NCBI GenBank assembly: GCA_002344565.1 | Contig: DDTZ01000112.1 | Span: 1-6,022, forward strand | DNA length: 6,022 bases | Source: Bdellovibrionaceae bacterium UBA2351 | GTDB lineage: Bacteria > Bdellovibrionota > Bdellovibrionia > Bdellovibrionales > Bdellovibrionaceae | Direction: 5' to 3' | In this document: positions 1 through 5,676 of the stretch, piece after piece | Numbering within the stretch: position 1 is the stretch's first letter | Layout of the letters: the number at the start of each line of letters is the position of its first letter | Position numbers and translations under genes: made by a program | Notes under the pieces: generated by a model | What the model saw: the letters and a program-made list of their open reading frames with translations, nothing else | Told to the model about the DNA's origin: nothing | Databases searched by the model: none

Positions 1-1
1 T

Positions 2-208
2 CAGGGAGAGTTAAAGAAGGTCGGTTTTGATCCGCTGTTTTCCATAAATCACACCTGTGCCACATTTAGATATAGAGCAAGCCGCCTGGCGCGAAGAACC
101 TGGAATACCACAAAACACGTCGAGAGATTGAGGCTACATTTAGCGATAATTGCTCTACATCATAACAGAAATTTAAAGACGCTCTGGCCACTCCTAGCTG
201 CACGCTAA
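2..208 (+). CDS. C-terminal fragment of a putative insertion-element (transposase-like) protein, cut by the window edge
   Basis: The second frame is open from the left edge to a TAA at 206-208, giving 68 residues with no start inside the window. The visible part has the segment INHTCATFRYRASRLARRTW followed by NTTK, then L..HL and HHNRNL. The pattern 'NHTxAxxR...RLxRRTWxTTK...L..HL.I...HN' matches my memory of the tail of transposase-like proteins of bacterial insertion elements, where the residue before TTK is usually Cys; here it is Asn. The catalytic region would lie left of the window, so the identity cannot be confirmed. No terminal inverted repeat or target duplication was recognised to the right, so it may be a remnant or a domesticated copy. 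The long open frame in such a short stretch and the conserved-looking Arg/Trp/Thr run are the support. It could also be an ordinary host gene of unknown function. Confidence 0.5.
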   Translation, partial: QGELKKVGFDPLFSINHTCATFRYRASRLARRTWNTTKHVERLRLHLAIIALHHNRNLKTLWPLLAAR

Positions 209-216
209 GGGGCCAG
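184..216. repeat. Short inverted repeat at the end of the left-edge gene
   Basis: CTGGCC (184-189) is complementary to GGCCAG (211-216), with 21 bases between the arms. The stop codon of the left-edge reading frame (206-208) lies inside the loop. The arm is only 6 bp and no run of T follows, so it is a weak candidate for a transcript end or an element-end remnant, and may be chance. Confidence 0.2.
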
Positions 217-225
217 TTCTCAAAT

Positions 226-251
226 GAAAAAGGGTCCCTAGTGGGACCCTT
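226..251 (-). terminator. Rho-independent terminator of the protease operon
   Basis: Read on the minus strand, AGGGTCCC (250-243) and GGGACCCT (238-231) form an 8-bp, GC-rich stem around a 4-base ACTA loop. One more A-T pair (251 with 230) can extend it. The stem runs directly into TTTTC. It lies 29 bases beyond the protease stop codon, the usual place for an intrinsic terminator. On the plus strand the hairpin is followed only by TTAACTAATT, so it would work poorly for the left-edge gene. Confidence 0.9.
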
Positions 252-279
252 AACTAATTAGCAATTTACTAAGTCACTA

Positions 280-1752
280 TTAGAAAACGATTTCGTTTGC
301 GAATTCACGCATTTCTTTTGTCAGTGCGTTCGCTTTAAATATACGTTTCGGGCCATACGCTTCTTTTTGGTCTGCTACCGATTGGTTGGCTTCGGCAATC
401 GCAACAACCAGTGACATAGACTTCGCTTTTTCTGAAGCCGCGTACGCGCGTTCTGCATTTACAACGCCGCCGCTGATAACTTTAGTTTTTAACCAGTCTT
501 TTTTGTCCACCGTGCCCATCAATATTTCTTTCATCTGTTTGGGCGTCAGTGTTGGATTGATGTCTTTCATCTTTGCAGCAACCCCAGCAACATATGGAGC
601 CGCCATTGAAGTCCCTGACATCGGAAGAACCAATTTGTTATCAAGACTTGGTACCGAACTCTTGATTGCCACACCGGGGGCCGCTACGTGTACTGATGTT
701 ATACCGTAGTTAGAAAAGCTACCTAATGCGACCACACCATTGCTGGCTGCAACGGTGATGCCGTTGTCTACTTGGATATTGGCAGGGAACGTAGGACGTT
801 TATCGTTGTCAGAACCATCGTTACCGGCCGCGATCACGAACAATGTTTTAGGCGCTGAGCTTAACCATTTTTTACCTTGTGGTTCATACTGGGCGTACAT
901 ACGCATAACTTCTGCATTTAGTTTTGCATTGTATGGCGCTGATACGGTTTCAGTTACTTGAGCTACGCATTTTTTGTAGGCGGCTTCGTCGCTGCCTTTA
1001 GTGCATTGCTTTTGTACAGCAGCTGCGATTTCATCCGCAGTTGGTGGAACAACTTTCTTTAAAGAAAGAGCGATTCCCGCTATCGCCGATAGTTGAACAC
1101 CCAAGCTGTAGTTCGCAACATCGATTTGCTGTTGGCCTATATATGCCGCCGCTTGTTCGAATGTCCCGTTTGTCAATACAGCTAATAATTTATAAGCCAT
1201 ATCCATGATACCTTTTTTCTGACCAGAGGCTGCCATCGGATTAACGAAACTCAGTGGTGTGTCGGGGAACACGCGATTGGATATCATACGTGCATCCGGT
1301 GAAACCGATGCGATGATACCAGAAACGTGCGTACTGTGCGCGTACTGCCCGAAGAAATTTAATTCGCTAGAAAGTTTTTGCTTTTCAGCGGCCGTTAAGT
1401 TTTGAATATTGTCCTTCCAGTATTTTTCATCATCTGGTGTTTGGCTACCAGTTTGGATACGAGACAAGACGTCCATGATTTTATAAACCTTTTCTGGAAC
1501 GTCCGACACGTGTTCTTTAAAGAACACTTTGCCGTAGTTATCCGCAAAATTCCAGCCGTAGATGTCGTCGACTTTTCCGTTTCGGTCATCATCCACACGG
1601 TTGCCAATTACCTCTTTAGTGTTGATAAGCGCGCGGCCAGTAAGCCATTCGTGGGAAAAATCAGTTCCAGAATCAGTAACAGCTACGCGAGCTGAAAACG
1701 CATTTAAACCAATCAATAAGAGTGAAAGAGTCAGTTTGTTATTTAATTTCAT
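280..1752 (-). CDS. Exported subtilisin-family (peptidase S8) serine protease
   Basis: A 490-residue serine endopeptidase of family S8, predicted to act outside the cytoplasm. Residues 1-21 are a signal peptide (Lys-rich start, Leu-rich core, cleavage likely after FSA21). The triad is Asp27 (VTDSG), His139 (HSTHVSG) and Ser382 (SGTSMAAP), with oxyanion Asn311 (AAGND). The acidic stretch VDDDRNGKVDDIYGWNF at 53-69 is typical of this family and may bind calcium. Three things are odd. The mature protein would start about six residues before the catalytic Asp, leaving no room for an inhibitor_I9 propeptide. The His motif reads HSTH, not the usual HGTH. The Asp-His spacing (112) and His-Asn spacing (172) are far longer than in subtilisin BPN' (32 and 91), so two insertions are present. 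The second insertion holds the only two cysteines (250 and 262), a possible disulfide. About 55 residues of helix-prone sequence follow the catalytic core. It is the second gene of an operon, 8 bases after the unknown exported protein. The family call is firm; the natural substrate is unknown. Confidence 0.95.
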   Translation of the reverse strand: MKLNNKLTLSLLLIGLNAFSARVAVTDSGTDFSHEWLTGRALINTKEVIGNRVDDDRNGKVDDIYGWNFADNYGKVFFKEHVSDVPEKVYKIMDVLSRIQTGSQTPDDEKYWKDNIQNLTAAEKQKLSSELNFFGQYAHSTHVSGIIASVSPDARMISNRVFPDTPLSFVNPMAASGQKKGIMDMAYKLLAVLTNGTFEQAAAYIGQQQIDVANYSLGVQLSAIAGIALSLKKVVPPTADEIAAAVQKQCTKGSDEAAYKKCVAQVTETVSAPYNAKLNAEVMRMYAQYEPQGKKWLSSAPKTLFVIAAGNDGSDNDKRPTFPANIQVDNGITVAASNGVVALGSFSNYGITSVHVAAPGVAIKSSVPSLDNKLVLPMSGTSMAAPYVAGVAAKMKDINPTLTPKQMKEILMGTVDKKDWLKTKVISGGVVNAERAYAASEKAKSMSLVVAIAEANQSVADQKEAYGPKRIFKANALTKEMREFANEIVF

Positions 1753-1756
1753 ATAT

Positions 1757-1763
1757 ACCTCTA
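1757..1763 (-). promoter_or_regulatory. Shine-Dalgarno of the protease, overlapping the upstream stop codon
   Basis: On the minus strand TAGAGGT lies just before the protease ATG, with GAGG ending 5 bases from it. The TAG stop of the 574-residue gene (1763-1761) forms the first three bases of this site. A ribosome finishing the first gene would therefore stop on the site that starts the second, which suggests translational coupling and fixes the protease start at 1752. Confidence 0.8.
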
Positions 1764-3485
1764 GTTGATACCTAATAGTGATTTGTTAGCTTCGATTAAT
1801 GCCGTTTCAAATTTCATTGTCTTAGGCAAGAATGGATTCAAGTTTTGAATGTACATCCAGTTCAAGATATTTTGGGCTTCAATAGTTGCCGTTCCTGCCA
1901 TTTTATTTTTATAAAGGCTATTTTGTAAGAACGCTTCGTCAACAACACCCGCGCGCATGAAACCTTTAAGTAGATTGTTTAATTGATAGGTCACGGTACG
2001 ATTTAAAGGTAAACCCACGACACGTAAACCAACAGAGAGTAACCATGTTCCTCCACGGATCACAGAGACTTCATACGGACGTTTATATCTATGGATTAGG
2101 GGAGCGCCCATATTTTTAAACGCTATATTTTGTTCCGAGATCAAAGAGTAAACACCGTCTTTCGCACCGTTTTTATAGCAAACCGCAAAATAATCATTTA
2201 CGATTTCAGTTTTGCATCCTTTTTCAAGAACCAAACGAGAGTGTGTTTTGTCCATTAGGATATCGCGCTGTTTTTCAATCGAATAACGAGCCGATTTTCC
2301 CGTTTTTTCAAATGCTTGCCAGTCAAATGGAGCGCCCGTAGCTACCGACATGATGTAAGCATTCATTAAATCGGCTTTTTGTCCGTAAAGGATATTTAAT
2401 GCACGCGTTTCTAATGAAGGCAGATCAGCAGAACTAACTGGATAATTTTTGATGTTCTTTAGAGTTTGCTCTAAACGATTCGTTTGGTATTCGTACATAA
2501 CATCGATTTGTTCAAAGATGTCATCAACGGCTACTTCAACGATAGCACCGATCGTGCGGTTAGGAATCAAACGAGGAAGTTGAACTAATACGCTGCTCAA
2601 AATGCTGCGGAATAATTTTTCAACGACGCCTTTGTATTGAGTCTGGAAATTGACAAGTTCAACTGGTCCCATCAATGGCAAGAAATCACCATCAATAGCT
2701 ACGTCATAAACTTTGTTTAAATCATTCCAGTTAAATTTTACAGATTGTAAAACTTTTTGGGGTTGATTCAAAACCGTCATGAAGTACTGGCGAACTTGGC
2801 TGGCCTTTTCTGCAGACATAGCTGTATCAGCATCTAACGCGAGTAAAACATCATTTAATTGATTTTTTGTAGCCGGTGCTAATTCTAAGCTAGAATTTAA
2901 TTCTAAATCCGCAAGCGAGAACGAAACCGGCAAACCGACATCGGACGATGTTGTTTGTGATCCTGGAACAGCCTTTGGTTTGTTTTTAAATTTCAATGTC
3001 GACACAAAACTTGTGCGAGCCGCTGTGCGTGGGTTGAAACGAAAGCTGTACTCACTGTTACGATTTTGAATCGCATTCCAGTCACCATCTAGCGCATTGA
3101 TAAAATCTTTTGAAGCGAGCTGTCTGACGGGCATTTGGAACATAGGAACCGCTTTTACGACTGCTCGTAAATTTGGAAATGAAAGGTCATAGATGCGACA
3201 CGGATTGCCTTGAGCATCGTATGTTAAAACATATTTGTCTGCGAACGGAATTTTCTTGGCGTCTACACATTTAGGCTGACTGTCTTTGCTCTTTTTCAAG
3301 AAGCTCTGAATATGCGCCAGTGTTGGCTTTGGAGCCGTTGTTGTTGCCTGCACTTTTGTCTTAACAGTGCTCATTACCCGTTGTTCTAACTCTAAATCGT
3401 CAGCTGACATTTCTGTCTGGGCTAACGTTTGGTTAGCGCTCATCGCAGCCGCGATGAATAGCAAAATCCATTTTGTACGAACCAT
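1761..3485 (-). CDS. Exported protein of unknown function, operon partner of the S8 protease
   Basis: I do not recognise this 574-residue protein. Residues 1-22 form a clear signal peptide (MVRTK, hydrophobic core, cleavage likely after TLA22). There is no lipobox Cys and no convincing later membrane span, so it should be soluble in the periplasm or secreted. A Thr/Lys/Pro-rich linker lies at about 41-55. Four cysteines occur as two pairs (73 and 96; 424 and 436), consistent with two local disulfides. The first pair flanks a strand-rich YVLTYDAQGNPC segment, and the second flanks TEIVNDYFAV. Residues about 205-245 and 285-345 look mainly helical. The C-terminal 100 residues are rich in Asn, Leu and Tyr. 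It is transcribed first, from its own start with a strong SD, and the protease follows after 8 bases. That arrangement suggests they act together, for instance as substrate, folding helper or inhibitor, but this is inference. The reading frame and signal peptide are well supported; the function is not. Confidence 0.9.
   Translation of the reverse strand: MVRTKWILLFIAAAMSANQTLAQTEMSADDLELEQRVMSTVKTKVQATTTAPKPTLAHIQSFLKKSKDSQPKCVDAKKIPFADKYVLTYDAQGNPCRIYDLSFPNLRAVVKAVPMFQMPVRQLASKDFINALDGDWNAIQNRNSEYSFRFNPRTAARTSFVSTLKFKNKPKAVPGSQTTSSDVGLPVSFSLADLELNSSLELAPATKNQLNDVLLALDADTAMSAEKASQVRQYFMTVLNQPQKVLQSVKFNWNDLNKVYDVAIDGDFLPLMGPVELVNFQTQYKGVVEKLFRSILSSVLVQLPRLIPNRTIGAIVEVAVDDIFEQIDVMYEYQTNRLEQTLKNIKNYPVSSADLPSLETRALNILYGQKADLMNAYIMSVATGAPFDWQAFEKTGKSARYSIEKQRDILMDKTHSRLVLEKGCKTEIVNDYFAVCYKNGAKDGVYSLISEQNIAFKNMGAPLIHRYKRPYEVSVIRGGTWLLSVGLRVVGLPLNRTVTYQLNNLLKGFMRAGVVDEAFLQNSLYKNKMAGTATIEAQNILNWMYIQNLNPFLPKTMKFETALIEANKSLLGIN
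2881..2905. repeat. Compact inverted and direct repeat inside the unknown exported gene
   Basis: AATTCTA (2881-2887) and TAGAATT (2891-2897) are perfect inverted copies around AGC, and a third AATTCTA follows at 2899-2905. The stretch encodes the minus-strand peptide ELNSSLELA, so repeated use of Glu, Leu and Asn codons may explain it fully. The hairpin is AT-rich and has no T-run next to it. Confidence 0.35.
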
Positions 3486-3490
3486 AACTT

Positions 3491-3498
3491 CCCCCCTT
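3491..3498 (-). promoter_or_regulatory. Shine-Dalgarno of the unknown exported gene
   Basis: On the minus strand AAGGGGGG ends 5 bases before the ATG at 3485. This purine run is the strongest ribosome-binding site in the window. It supports the start at 3485, which is also where the signal peptide begins. Confidence 0.75.
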
Positions 3499-3502
3499 GG
3501 AA

Positions 3503-3531
3503 GATAAAAAATAGCATGTGAAAAGTGTCAT
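3503..3531 (-). promoter_or_regulatory. Candidate sigma-70-type promoter of the minus-strand operon
   Basis: On the minus strand ATGACA (3531-3526) matches TTGACA at five of six bases. TTTATC (3508-3503) follows after 17 bases but matches TATAAT only weakly. Moving the -10 to TATCTT (3506-3501) improves the match and lengthens the spacer to 19. The position just before the operon is right; the exact element is uncertain. Confidence 0.35.
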
Positions 3532-3584
3532 TCAGAACTTTAAAAATCCCAAGCATTTTGATAATTTGGCACAAGGTATCGCAC

Positions 3585-3613
3585 TATAACGATCGTTGAT
3601 GTTTCATATAAAA
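3585..3613 (+). promoter_or_regulatory. Candidate -10 region and palindromic operator upstream of the hydroxylase gene
   Basis: Two -10-like sequences occur, TATAAC (3585-3590) and TATAAAA (3607-3613); neither has a good -35 at the normal distance. The perfect 10-bp palindrome AACGATCGTT (3588-3597) overlaps the first one, a position where a repressor could block transcription. No regulator is encoded in the window. The promoter choice and the operator role are both tentative. Confidence 0.3.
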
Positions 3614-3675
3614 GATTGTTGAAAAATGGTTAAAGCGAGCCACCAGGACCTACGTATTGTTTCTCTTGTGAAAAC

Positions 3676-3694
3676 GTTTCCTATCAATGGAAAC
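3676..3694 (+). repeat. Leader hairpin upstream of the hydroxylase gene
   Basis: GTTTCC (3676-3681) pairs with GGAAAC (3689-3694) around a 7-base loop. It overlaps the palindrome AAACGTTT (3672-3679). It would lie in the untranslated leader if transcription starts near 3600-3620. No T-run follows, so it is not a terminator. The rest of the 3486-3770 spacer shows no gene I can support. Confidence 0.3.
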
Positions 3695-3760
3695 AGGGCT
3701 GAAAAGTCTGTACAGAAAAATCGTCGTCGTCTAAATGTCAGTGCACACAGACATTCGAAA

Positions 3761-3767
3761 AAGGGGA
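3761..3767 (+). promoter_or_regulatory. Shine-Dalgarno that decides the hydroxylase start
   Basis: AAGGGGA precedes the ATG at 3771 by only 3 bases, or 4 if the GGGG core is counted. An in-frame ATG at 3735 has no such site. A later ATG at 3822 has GGGAGA (3809-3814) at a 7-base distance and would give a 239-residue form. I prefer 3771 because it keeps the short N-terminal segment before the first membrane helix, but 3822 is a real alternative. Confidence 0.55.
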
Positions 3768-3770
3768 TTT

Positions 3771-4541
3771 ATGCCGTTCGCAGATATAATGCCGATATTA
3801 AAATTCGCGGGAGAAAAGTACATGGCCAGCGCTACGCGTGGTATTGTGATCCTGGGCGGATTGTATTTGATCTTTTGGGTTTTCAAACGTCCTTGGATGG
3901 ATAAATACCGTGTTCCAACGGTAGGTGCTGCTAAAGCTAAACCGGCTAAAGAAGCTCTTCTTACATTTTCTACATACATCATTTACACAATCGTTGCGGT
4001 CATCGTGATGTTATCGGCTAAAGCGGGTCATTCGATGATGTACACAGATGTTTCTAAGTATGGCTGGTTTTATACGGTATTTTCTGTTTTCATCTTCTGT
4101 GTTTGGTCAGATACCACGTTTTATTGGTCTCACGTTTTAATGCATAAAAGTAAGTTTGTTTACCGCTCCCATGTTGTCCATCACCAGTTTGTGAATACGA
4201 CTCCATGGGCTGCCTACGCATTCCATGTGGGTGAGTCGGCGATGAGCGCCGGTTTCTTTGGCATTTTGATGTTGATCATGCCGTGGCATCCAATGGCTTT
4301 GTTCGTGTTTGTGGTGTTTTCGGTCACTTATAATGGAGTGATTCACTTGGGCTACGATTTTTTCCCTAAACGTTGGCGGCAACATCCGGTATTAAAGTAC
4401 CTAAACACGACGACTCATCATATTTACCACCACCAGAAATCTGATTGTAACTATAGCTTTATCTTTACGTTTTGGGATAAGTGGATGGGGACTGAACGTC
4501 TGCCCGAAACAGATGCGGTCCAGGCTAAACAGGCCGTTTAA
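3771..4541 (+). CDS. Fatty acid hydroxylase / sterol desaturase superfamily membrane protein
   Basis: A 256-residue integral membrane di-iron enzyme of the fatty acid hydroxylase superfamily (PF04116 type), which uses O2 to hydroxylate or desaturate lipid substrates. The histidine clusters that hold the two irons are all visible: HVLMH at 121-125, HVVHH at 134-138, FHVGE with His152, HLGYD with His192, and HHIYHH at 216-221. They are followed by NYS and FWDKWMGTE at 234-242, a C-terminal signature of the family. Hydrophobic spans lie at about 22-38, 64-83, 99-112 and a long one at 159-193, so the His clusters would face the cytoplasm as in known members. The length is normal for bacterial members. 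The substrate cannot be read from sequence; sterols, fatty acids, sphingolipid-like or carotenoid compounds are all handled within the superfamily. It is divergent from the protease operon and is followed after 43 bases by the radical SAM gene, which may be partly co-transcribed. Confidence 0.9.
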   Translation: MPFADIMPILKFAGEKYMASATRGIVILGGLYLIFWVFKRPWMDKYRVPTVGAAKAKPAKEALLTFSTYIIYTIVAVIVMLSAKAGHSMMYTDVSKYGWFYTVFSVFIFCVWSDTTFYWSHVLMHKSKFVYRSHVVHHQFVNTTPWAAYAFHVGESAMSAGFFGILMLIMPWHPMALFVFVVFSVTYNGVIHLGYDFFPKRWRQHPVLKYLNTTTHHIYHHQKSDCNYSFIFTFWDKWMGTERLPETDAVQAKQAV

Positions 4542-4549
4542 TTTAATTC

Positions 4550-4578
4550 TTGTGTTTCTTTTGATATGTGTAAATAAT
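4550..4578 (+). promoter_or_regulatory. Candidate promoter giving a leaderless radical SAM transcript
   Basis: AATAAT (4573-4578) matches the TATAAT -10 at five of six bases. TTGTGT (4550-4555), a weak -35, lies 17 bases upstream. A -10 at this place predicts transcription start at about 4585, exactly the A of the ATG. Overlapping alternatives (TAATAT at 4575-4580) would shift the start by about 2 bases. The region is AT-rich, so chance matches are likely. Confidence 0.35.
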
Positions 4579-4584
4579 ATGTAA

Positions 4585-5676
4585 ATGTCGAAAGAGTTCC
4601 GTAAGGATATTCGAGGCCGTGGGGCCTCGAGCAATATCGCTAATCATTTTCTATCCACGCACTTTGAGGCCACGGAAGAAGACTATGATAATTACCTTCT
4701 CGAAGAAGAGCGGTCACTTTTAACGACCGAATTGATCAAAGATACCTCTCGTAGCATTATCACTAAAAACAATAGCCCTGACGTTGGATTCGATTATTCG
4801 ATTAATTGCTATCGCGGTTGTGAACATGGCTGTGCTTACTGTTATGCGCGACCAACTCATGAATACTTGGGGTATTCAGCGGGACTTGATTTCGAATCTA
4901 AAATTCATGTGAAATACGAAGCTCCCCAGTTGCTGCGGGACGCGTTGTTGAAACCATCCTGGGAAGGGCAAACGTTATTCATGAGCGGTGTGACGGATTG
5001 CTATCAGCCAATTGAACGTAAACTAAAACTGACTCGCGGTTGTTTAGAAGTGCTGAGTGAATTTAAGAACCCTGTCGGCATGATTACTAAGAATGCTCTA
5101 GTGACACGGGACATAGATATTTTGCAAGAGATGGTTAAGTGGAAAGGGTGTATGGTGTTTCTATCCATTACGACATTAGATGCGGATCTAGCCCGTAGCC
5201 TTGAGCCGCGAACCTCAACGCCATCAGCTAAACTCGCGGCCATTGAAAAGCTCAGCGCTGCGGGAATTCCTACGGGAGTGAACGTGGCGCCTGTAATTCC
5301 GGGATTAACTGATCAGGAAATGCCCATGATTTTAAAAGCAGCGAAAGAGGCGGGGGCAACAATGGCTGGGTTTGTACCGTTGCGCCTGCCGGGATCGGTG
5401 CTGCCCGTATTTGATGATTGGGTGAAAATCCATCGCCCCCTTCGCTATGATAAAATTATGAGCGCCGTGAAAGATATTCGTGATGGAAAATTAAATAGTG
5501 CTGAGTTTGGTAGTCGCATGCGCGGGTCGGGGCCACGCGCCGAGCACATTAGGAGTTTGTTTAAACTCACAACACGTAGACTTGGTTTAAATGAAAAGGA
5601 TATGAATTTAAGTTCTGAATATTTCAAAAGACCACCCCAAGCGGGTGATCAATTGTCATTTAAAATTGACGACTAG
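4585..5676 (+). CDS. PA0069-family (Rv2578c-like) radical SAM protein
   Basis: A 363-residue cytoplasmic iron-sulfur enzyme of the radical SAM superfamily. The cluster motif CEHGCAYC gives Cys79, Cys83 and Cys86, the CX3CX2C ligands for the 4Fe-4S cluster that cleaves S-adenosylmethionine. It is followed by YARPTHEYLG and GLDFESK, both typical of the PA0069-like family related by annotation to spore photoproduct lyase. The N-terminal GRGA at 11-14, SGVTDCYQP at 134-142, LEPRTSTP at 206-213 and GVNVAPVIPGLTD at 231-243 also fit. An extra Cys75 lies just before the motif. RMRGSGPRAE at 311-320 marks the C-terminal part. The reaction catalysed by this family is not established as far as I know. 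The start is forced: an in-frame TAA directly precedes the ATG, and the next Met codon lies beyond the cluster motif. Yet no Shine-Dalgarno is present, pointing to leaderless or weak initiation. The stop overlaps that of the convergent gene to the right. Confidence 0.93.
   Translation: MSKEFRKDIRGRGASSNIANHFLSTHFEATEEDYDNYLLEEERSLLTTELIKDTSRSIITKNNSPDVGFDYSINCYRGCEHGCAYCYARPTHEYLGYSAGLDFESKIHVKYEAPQLLRDALLKPSWEGQTLFMSGVTDCYQPIERKLKLTRGCLEVLSEFKNPVGMITKNALVTRDIDILQEMVKWKGCMVFLSITTLDADLARSLEPRTSTPSAKLAAIEKLSAAGIPTGVNVAPVIPGLTDQEMPMILKAAKEAGATMAGFVPLRLPGSVLPVFDDWVKIHRPLRYDKIMSAVKDIRDGKLNSAEFGSRMRGSGPRAEHIRSLFKLTTRRLGLNEKDMNLSSEYFKRPPQAGDQLSFKIDD
5625..5647 (-). terminator. Possible weak terminator of the right-edge gene, inside the radical SAM gene
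   Basis: On the minus strand CACCC (5647-5643) and GGGTG (5637-5633) form a 5-bp stem with a 5-base loop, followed by GTCTTTTG. It lies 26 bases past the minus-strand stop codon. Since the two genes share their stop codons, any terminator for this gene must lie within its neighbour. The stem is short, so confidence is low. Confidence 0.3.

Noticed and set aside
386..961. Plus-strand reading frames opposite the protease
   Set aside because: They are antisense to conserved catalytic-domain sequence and show no ribosome-binding site or recognisable motif.
1395..1768. Short reading frames on both strands over the N-terminal part of the protease
   Set aside because: They are out of frame with the protease, overlap its signal peptide and acidic motif, and have no supporting features.
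3567..3583. A sigma-54-like promoter starting with TGGCAC upstream of the hydroxylase gene
   Set aside because: The GG and GC dinucleotides are 11 bases apart, not the required 10, and the -12 element reads ATCGC, not TTGC.
3735..3770. An earlier in-frame ATG for the hydroxylase
   Set aside because: The added 12 residues are unlike the family and no ribosome-binding site precedes it, whereas AAGGGGA stands before the ATG at 3771.
3626..3904. A 92-codon plus-strand reading frame overlapping the hydroxylase start
   Set aside because: It has no Shine-Dalgarno and a basic, low-complexity product, and it overlaps the well-supported hydroxylase frame in another register.
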